Notes under the pieces: generated by a model | Seen by the model: only the letters and a program-made list of their open reading frames with translations | Told to the model about the DNA's origin: nothing | Database searches by the model: none | DNA from: Pratylenchus scribneri | Lineage: Eukaryota; Nematoda; Chromadorea; Rhabditida; Pratylenchidae | Assembly: GCA_030063045.1 (NCBI GenBank) | Contig: JAQSEB010000086.1 | Span: 1,758,501-1,822,500, forward strand | Reading direction: 5' to 3' | Length of the DNA stretch: 64,000 bases | Made by a program: the position numbers and the translations under genes | Shown: one piece after another, positions 56,257 through 64,000 of the stretch | Position numbering within the stretch: the first letter of the stretch is position 1 | Layout: the number at the start of each line of letters is the position of its first letter

Positions 56257-59200
56257 ATTCGAAAAATGCAATGAAATGGCGATGAATTTACAATATAAAT
56301 TATTTTTGGAATTTTTTGACTATTTTATATATATATTTACCATTATTTTATTCTTTATGAAATTCAAAAAAATTTTTAATAGATAAAATATTCATCAAAT
56401 TCTCCTGAATGATTATTGAAATAAATGAATTATTTAATTTTATATTTTTATTAAATTAATTTTGAATATATCAACAGATAAATCATTTAAAATCATTTAA
56501 AAAATATTCATTTAAATTAAGCAATTATAAATATAAATTTATGAGATTAAAAAAATTGAATTTTTATTTGATTTTATTTTTTTAAGCAAATGGAAAAAAT
56601 GCTTGAAATTAATTACAATCAAGTCTATATTTAAAGTGGCATTTTTGGTAAGGAAAATAAAGAAATTAATTGCCTTGGGCATATTATTGGTATTTTACTT
56701 CCTGTCGATTTAACTCACATTATTAGCAGAGTTAATGGGTGAAAAAATGTAATAAATTTCATATTTTTTACTAGACTAGTGTATTCGATGAGCAAGTACA
56801 TGGATCCATATTGTTTCCTTCTAGCTAGCCCTATGAAAAAATAATTAATTTGATAAAAAATATTTTTAAAATTTTTCTTTAACATCATAAATAATTTCTT
56901 TGAAATATATTTTTTAATTAAAAAAAATATTCAAAAAATTATAACAAATTTTCGGAAAAAAAACCCAAAAAATTAATAAATTTAAATAAAAAATAAATTT
57001 GTTTAAAATTTAAATTAAAGGAATTGAATGTAAATTTTTAAAAAAAATTTCCAAAATATGTAAATTTAATTATATTAATAATTTTTTAATTCACTTTGAA
57101 TGAATGAAAAAACATCGATTACCCGTGCAATTGATAGCCTATATAAACCGGCCGGGAATTTAACACTTCACTATAGGAGCGAATGAAGGTCGAAAAATTG
57201 CTCAATTTACCGCCATCACGGTTCATATCTTAATTGAAAAATACTTTTATTAAAATTTTTTAAAATTAAATTTTATTAATTTTTAATTTTTATTGTTCCA
57301 TTGGCACCATGTATTTTTAAATCATCAAAAAAATAATTGTTTAAATCAAAATAAACCAAAAAAAAATTATGGGATGCAAAAATTTTTCTTTTTTTTAATA
57401 AAATTATATTAAAACTCATAAAATATAATAATTTTATTTTATTTAAATAATCCATAAATAATTATTTCAATTAATTTTTTTTTCTCTCTCAATGCAAAAA
57501 TGAAATTTAAGAATTTATTCATATGTTCTTGTTGAATTTTTTCCTTTTGAATTAATTTTTGAAACACATAAAACATAAAAAAATTAATTTATAAAATTTA
57601 ATTTTTTAAATATGGATTACTTTCAATCATTTAAAAAATTAACCCTCTCTCAATTTCCGGTTCTTTTTCTCCATCTTCCTCCTCTTCTTGTAAATTCAGG
57701 CCTTAAAAATAAGAGCCTATTGAATACAAAGAAATTTAATTTTAAAAATTTAAAATATTTATAAAATTTATTTTAGAAAAAAATTTAAATTCAGCGAAAA
57801 ATATTTTCTGTGTCTATAAAAGATGCTTTAATAAAAAATATTCAAATAAATTTATTTTAATTTTATTATTTAAATTTTTTTTATTGTCTTTTGACAAAAA
57901 GGATTTTTATAAAATTTTTATTGTTTTTTTAATTAAATATAATTATAAAATAAGTTTGAATAAACTTTATGAAAAAAAATAATTTTTTACATACCATTAT
58001 TATTCTCTGATTTAATTTAATTTAAATAATTAAGTATTTTTGTTATTTAAAAATAAAAAGATAAATGAAATGGCATTTTCCTCTCTTCTTTTTTGTTTGC
58101 CGGAAAATAAGCAAATAAATTGTAAAATAAATTAAAATTTAATTTTTAAAGAATAAAAAATAATTTTTATAAATTTTTTTCATTATTAATATTTTTAATT
58201 ATTAAATTAATTATTTTTAATATTTTTTAAATTTGAAGTACATGGGCGAAATATTTTTTATTATGCTAAAATTCTTTTCAATATATATTTTTAATTATTT
58301 GTAAATTGTTTATGAGTTTGAAATAAATTTGTCTGATTTCATTAAATAAGTTAATCTAAAAATTCAAAAATAAATTATTTAAATAAAAAAAATTTATTTT
58401 TCTTGTTTATTTTATCACTTCGGAAAGGATTGGTTCATCCAAGGACTAAGGATTTTATTGCTGTAATTATAGCTTTTGATGGATTCCAATTTTGACGGTA
58501 TTTGTTCATTTCCAATGTCAATGATATTCTCCAAGTTCTCCTTGTTCCAAATTTTTCGCAATATATCGAGGAATGCCATAATGATTCTCCAAAAATTTTG
58601 GCAAAAATACCATATAGCCCTGCAAAATTATGGTCAAGCATCAATTAACAGGAAACCAAGCCACCATGCCCCAATCCAATTTTGATCCAAATTTATTTTT
58701 TGTTTAAATTTCTTTTATTTTTAATATTTTTTAAAAAATTTTTTGTTGCATAAATAGCTTTCATTTTGTATTTCTTAAATTACTCTACTTTTTTTAAAGA
58801 TGCGATTTAATTAACTTTTTATGGGTTTAAAAAATTTACTAAAATTTTTAATATTTTTGCTCAAAATAATAATAATTTTTTAAAAAGAATATGCTCTTAA
58901 ACTCTGGTCTATTTATTAAAAATTAAATATTTGAAAAAATATTTGGTTTTTTTTTTAAATTTTTAGAGGAAAAAAATAAAGAAAAAATATACAAATTATT
59001 TAATTAATATTAGGAATTTTTGATCAATTAATACATATATTTCGGATTTCATTATTTTATTCTTTATTAAATTCACAAAAATTTTTATTAGATAAAAATT
59101 ATTCATCACATCTTCCTTAATTATTTTATTATTGAAAATTGATGAATTATTTAAATTTTAAATTTTGAATTCGGAATTGGCCACATTAAAGCATTTAAAA

Positions 59201-62200
59201 AATTAATAAAAATATTCTTTTATATTTAATTATTAAAAAATAAATTTATGGGATGAAAAAATAAAATTTTTATTTGATTTTATTTATTTATAGGGGAATG
59301 GTAAAAATGCTTGAGGCGAATTGCAATTGCAATTTGCAACCAAATCTCTTTATATTTAACGAATGACAATTTTTGGTATTATTATAAATGAAGAAATAGC
59401 CCTGGGCTTATTGATAATTTATTCATCTGCACATCTACTCTCATATTTTAGTCTAAAAATCAATTAATTTGAATAAATGCAGGAAAATTTAATTTTTCAT
59501 TGGACAATAGGTTTTATTTCGTTTTTTACAAACAAAATAATTGAAAATATATATCGAGAAATAGAAATATAAAGGGAAATATAGGAAGAATTTTGCTTTA
59601 AATGTAAATTATTTGTTATCTTATTATGGGCAACAAAATATCTGAAAATTATTTTTTCCTATTAATGTTTTTAAAGTTTTATTCTAATTTTTTTAAAAAA
59701 AAATTGAAGTGTGTGATGGCTTTTTTAGTTAAGAATATTCTTATTTTAAATGGAAAATTTATATTTTTTATTTAAAATAAATTTTATGAGTTGCAAAATA
59801 CTTATTGAATATATAGTGTTTACTATTTTTCTATAAGAATATTATTGAATCCATTGAAATTTAAAAATAATTAGAAATTAATTTAAAAGGGAGACTATTA
59901 AGCCCGAAATAAAAAAATTAAATTTTTGTCCATATTTTTATAAATTTTTTTCATACAATTACTTATTAATTGTTGGATACCTATTGTAGGATCTGTCCTC
60001 TTGTATGAATTTTCATTTTTTATTTATTTATTTCTTCAGCGAAATAAATTTTTAATTAAATTTTCGGTAGCAAACGGTGGGGCTTAAAATTTGGGCAAGA
60101 AAACCATATAGCCCTGTAAAAAATTAATTATAACAAAACAGCGAAAAAAGCGTTCAAAAAATTAATAAATATAAATAAAAAAAATAAATATTTCGCGCAT
60201 TTGATTGATAAATTTATGGCAAAATGCAAATGGAGCAGCAGCAGCATGTCTCATAGTCTTCAAAAAATTAATATTTCTTTCGGATTTAAATTTTTTTTGT
60301 TAATTAAATAATTTTTGACCTGCAATATTGAATCGTTTTTGATTTAATTAATTTTAGAATAATTATTTAATAAAAATTATACATATAAAATTTTATGTGT
60401 TGCAAAAAATATAAGAAATAAATTAAATTATTATTTAAATTTTTAAATGAAATGAATTGATGGACCTTGAGATCAGCCTCGGGGAATTCCTGCCAATTTG
60501 CGACAAAATTTCGCATTGATTTCGATAAACGGGTATTGGTATCTATTTACTCTCTCCTCTTTTGTGTTGGCCGAAATTAGGAAATCAGAGAGAAGGTAAA
60601 TCTAATTAAGTAAATAAAATTGTAAAATAAAAAATTTTTTTTTAAATTCTGACATTTAATATTTCTAATTCAAAAATTATTTTTAATTTTATTTTTTTTA
60701 TTAAATTCGAAAAATACAGAGAAATATTTTTTAATTATGTTAAAAAATTCATTTCATTATTTATATTTAATTATAATAAAATTGTTTATGAGTTTGCGTA
60801 CCGGACACTTGCGGACGAAACGGTCTGGAGCCGAAGGTGGTAAAGCTAGAGTGGCATTGTTTATAACATATTATTTAAGCATAAAATTAGCTACAAAATG
60901 ACGTCAAAAGTTTTAGTCAATGTTGAATATTCACTGATTTATGGCCAAAAAACCATAAAAATGGCAATTATAATTAAATCAACGGTTTTTTGGCCATAAC
61001 TCGATGAATACTCAATATGGACCAAAACTTTTGATGTCATTTTGCAGCTAATTTTATGCATAATAATATCCTATAAACAATGCCACTCTAGCTTTGCTAC
61101 CTTCGACTCCAGTCCGTTTCGTCCGCAAGTGGCGGGTCCGCAAGTGTCGCAGTACGAATTTCGGTTCTTTTTCTCCGATTTTATCTACTTCTTCTTGTAA
61201 ATTCAGGCATGCAAACAAACATAAATATCGGTAGCCAGGGAGAATAGCCGAATGCATATGTACATAAAGCCAATGCATTCGCTTTTTTAAATTAATGTAA
61301 ATTTAGATTATTAAATTAAATATTTTTTTGGTCATTTAATACATATATTTCAGTTTCCATTATTTTATTCTTTATTAAATTTAAAAATACATTTTATAAG
61401 ATAAAAATTATTCATCGAATCTTACTGAATGCTTATTGAAAATAAATGAATTATTTAAATTTAAATTTTTTTTATAAATGAATTTTGAACAAATACAGAT
61501 TATTAAAGCATTTAAAAATTAAAAAAAAATATACACTTAAATTGAATAAGTATAAAAATAAATTTATGGGATGCAAAAATGGAATTTTTAGATTTTATTT
61601 ATTTATAAGTGAATTGAAAAATGCCCTTGTCAAATTACAATCAAGTCTGTATTTAAAGAATGGTAATTTTAGGTAGATCTAATAATAGAGTAAATAAATT
61701 TATATAATTTCATTTTTAAAGGGAAAAAATTTTTTAATAAAATTGTCAGATATTTTTCATTAATTATATTATTCTCAAATATTATTTATATTTTTTTTTT
61801 AAATTCGTGTAATTACACGGAGAAATATTTTATATGTCAAAATTCTTTTCAATATATATTTTTAATTATCTTAAAATTGTTTATGAGTTTGAAGTAAATT
61901 TAAAATTTTCGCTAATTAAGCAAATCTTAAAAATCACAAATAAATTATTTAAATAAATTTATTTAATTTTTCTTATTTATTTTCTCACCTCGAAAATTAT
62001 TGGCTCATCCAGTGAATATGGGTTTTTATCATTGTAATTATAGCTTTTGATGGGTTCAAATTTTGAAAGTATTTGTTCATGGCCAATATCCATGATATTC
62101 TCCAAGTTCTCTTAGTTCCAAATTTTTCGTAACATTAGTCTCAGCCGAATTGGCAACCGGTCATGAATTGGGGCGTAGTAAAGGAAGTCAGTATAATCTT

Positions 62201-64000
62201 GATGTTGAGTGGAAAGTAGATGAAAAGTTGGTCGAAATTGTTCCTGTGAAAAATTTGGACCATATAAATTTGTTTATATTTTTTAATATTAAGTGTTTTT
62301 TCCAGTGATTTTATAAAATTAAACGATATGCACTTGAGCAAAAATTAATAAAATAAATAAAAAAGATTAATAAAATAAATTTCAAAAAAGATTATTTCAT
62401 TAAATTAAAAATGAGAATAATTTTAATTAATTTTCTAGCAAAGTCTTTTTATTCGAGCATCAATTTTTTTTATTATTATTTGAATTTGAAGAGAACCCAT
62501 TTCCAATCGTGTTGTATTTAATTGGGGAATTATGGTGTGGAACATGAAATTAGGCGATGAGGTCATCAGTGGGCCAATGACATCATTATTATGCCAAAAC
62601 CAATCCATTTGGCACTATTTCCAGCGGTGTAAAGTAATTTTCAGAAAATTGTTATAATAAACTAATTCTTTTTTATTTATGAAAAAAATTAATCGAATTT
62701 AATAAAAATTTTTTTCAATTACTTTTCAGTCAAATGGGTGAGAAATATCATCTTAAAAAATTAACAAAAATAAATATTAGGTAAATATTATTTAAATTTT
62801 ACATGCGGAAATGAGTAAGCCTGAAACTATTAGGAGAATTTAAAAATGACATTCAATATTTTGCATCGCTGTAATCATATATTTGGAAAATTAATTTTTA
62901 GAATCAATTAAAAATTTTTATCGATAAATCATTCTAAAATATAAAAATTTTTGAAATTCAAACTAAAAGGTTAAAATTCCTATTTTATTATAATTAAAAA
63001 AAAATAATTTTTTTTTCACTTTTTTATAATCACGATAAATAAAAATGATGGACATTTGATGAAATTGGAATAATTTTTTACTTATTTTTAAATTATTTAT
63101 TTAATAATTATTATAATTCGTGGATAATATTCTCGATTCTTTTATTATTAAAAGCTTCTTCACTTACGAAAATATATTATTATTTTTTCTGTAAATTTTT
63201 TTATGAGTTTAAAATTTATTTCTAAAAATATCAAAACTAAAATTAAATAAATTTTTCCAAAATATTTAATTTTATTTTTTGTTTGCCATTAAAAATTTTG
63301 TAAATTTATTTTAATTTTATTTTAATTTATCAAATGATTGATGTAGAAGAGTCTTATATTTAAAAATAGTTGAAATTCAAAAGAAATTATAAAAATGTTT
63401 TCTACAAATTTTTTATGGGTTTATCTACAAAAATTAATTAAGAAATTTTCCATCTAAAGATTGCACGATAATTGATCTGAATTTATTCAAAATATAGTAT
63501 ATTTAATCACATAGAATTTTTATTCAATATTTTTTAAAAATGAGTATCAAAAAATAAGGAAAAATAAATGAACACAAATTTAATAAAATACATATAAAGA
63601 GGCGAAAACATTTAAGAAAAAAGGCACAAAAACAAAATATAGATGGACATAATTTTTAAAATAGAATTTGAAATTAATTAATTAAATAATTTTTTTTATA
63701 CAAATGGCTGGCTGAAAAAATTAAATAAATGCAAATTTAAATTAAGAAATACTATGGAAGATTTAGTCAAAAATTAGGATCGACCCAAAGAAAATGAATT
63801 AATCGCCAATTAAGTGGATAAATGTCAAGTTGGAATCGCCTCCAACGTGATTGTTTCTTGCCCCATTGCTTTTGCCCTTTCATTTTCCGGTTCTTTTTCC
63901 CCGTCATCATCTTCTTCTTCCTGCAAATTCAGGCCCTTGGCATGAACACAAACATAAATGTCGGCAACCAGGGAGAATAGCCGAATGCACACATAAAGCC
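56257..64000. other. Array of diverged segmental copies carrying exon-like fragments of an unrecognised gene
   Basis: Minus-strand exon-like pieces recur. One set at about 57650-57700, 61130-61280 and 63855-64000 encodes LNLQEEEDDDGEKEPENERA preceded, in the last, by a hydrophobic LYVCIRLFSLVADIYVCVHA. A second at 58427-58560 and 61985-62130 encodes ENLENIIDIGNEQIPSKLES. A single one at about 57125-57230 encodes DGGKLSNFSTFIRSYSEV and SRPVYIGYQLHG. AATTTATGGGATGCAAAAA blocks separate them (about 57370, 59240, 61563). Some copies are broken (TAG within the second copy of ENLEN). A + strand exon-like stretch at 62133-62246 (AELATGHELGRSKGSQYNLD) is also isolated. It may be a decayed tandem gene family whose intact member lies beyond 64000. 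Confidence 0.45.
60795..61150. repeat. Inverted repeat (foldback) around 60.8-61.15 kb
   Basis: Left arm CACTTGCGGACGAAACGGTC, GGAGCCGAAGGTGGTAAAGC, TAGAGTGGCATTGTTTATAA. Right arm is the complement: CAATGCCACTCTAGCTTTGC, TACCTTCGACTCC, GTCCGTTTCGTCCGCAAGTG. The centre has a second nested palindrome (CCATAAAAATGG region, AACGGTTTTTTGGCC). Non-coding. Confidence 0.8.

Overview
The window is eukaryotic and almost certainly nematode. It is very AT-rich. It has short spliced exons with GT/AG introns (many 40-60 bp), and probable spliced-leader trans-splice acceptors sit just upstream of several start codons. A tylenchomorph, plant-parasite-like genome would fit the gene and transposon style, but I cannot fix the genus from sequence alone. 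No rRNA, tRNA, CRISPR array or bacterial signal was recognised.

Layout. 1-2061 (+): a MULE-type transposase gene, entering from outside the window. 3522-9057 (-): a 10-exon NADAR-domain gene with Gln-rich N-terminus and acidic C-terminus. 10168-11007 (+): a small secreted protein. 11326-13577 (-): 3-hydroxyacyl-CoA dehydratase (HACD). 14290-18137 (+): mitochondrial isocitrate dehydrogenase gamma subunit (12 exons). 19.5-32.5 kb: a decayed duplication zone. It holds scattered idhg-1 exon copies on +, three tandem Ulp1/C48-protease-like copies on -, several minisatellites, and a young intact Ty3/gypsy LTR element (20412-25396). 32953-35132 (-): rbx-2/RNF7 RING protein, head-to-head with 36142-38607 (+) ribosomal protein L31. 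39.5-40.6 kb: a large minisatellite. 40632-41117 (-): a small unknown gene. 41695-43254 (-): a secreted proline-rich protein. 44066-45776 (+): JTB-family membrane protein. 46363-53219 (-): a TPR+SET (SMYD-like) gene whose ninth exon is split by a 1.46 kb hAT-type element. 53.3-64 kb: gene-poor, extremely AT-rich DNA made of diverged segmental copies of unrecognised exons, plus a JTB/SET-gene fragment chimera.

Reconstructed exons for NADAR, HACD, IDH gamma, L31, RBX2, JTB, the proline-rich protein, the small secreted protein and the TPR-SET gene all join in frame with exact phase, so these models are strong. The genes are unrelated housekeeping or secreted functions, not an operon or a dedicated system.

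The most distinctive feature is a dense population of non-autonomous DNA transposons. At least seven have exact or near-exact 8-bp target duplications (hAT-like), and several foldback families occupy introns or break genes. One sits inside a coding exon, one splits a protease copy, and one lies about 30 bp upstream of the rbx-2 start codon. I found no convincing novel multi-gene system. The best leads are the hAT-broken TPR-SET gene, the GGTAC-terminal MITE families, the nematode NADAR fusion protein and the idhg-1/Ulp1 duplication zone.
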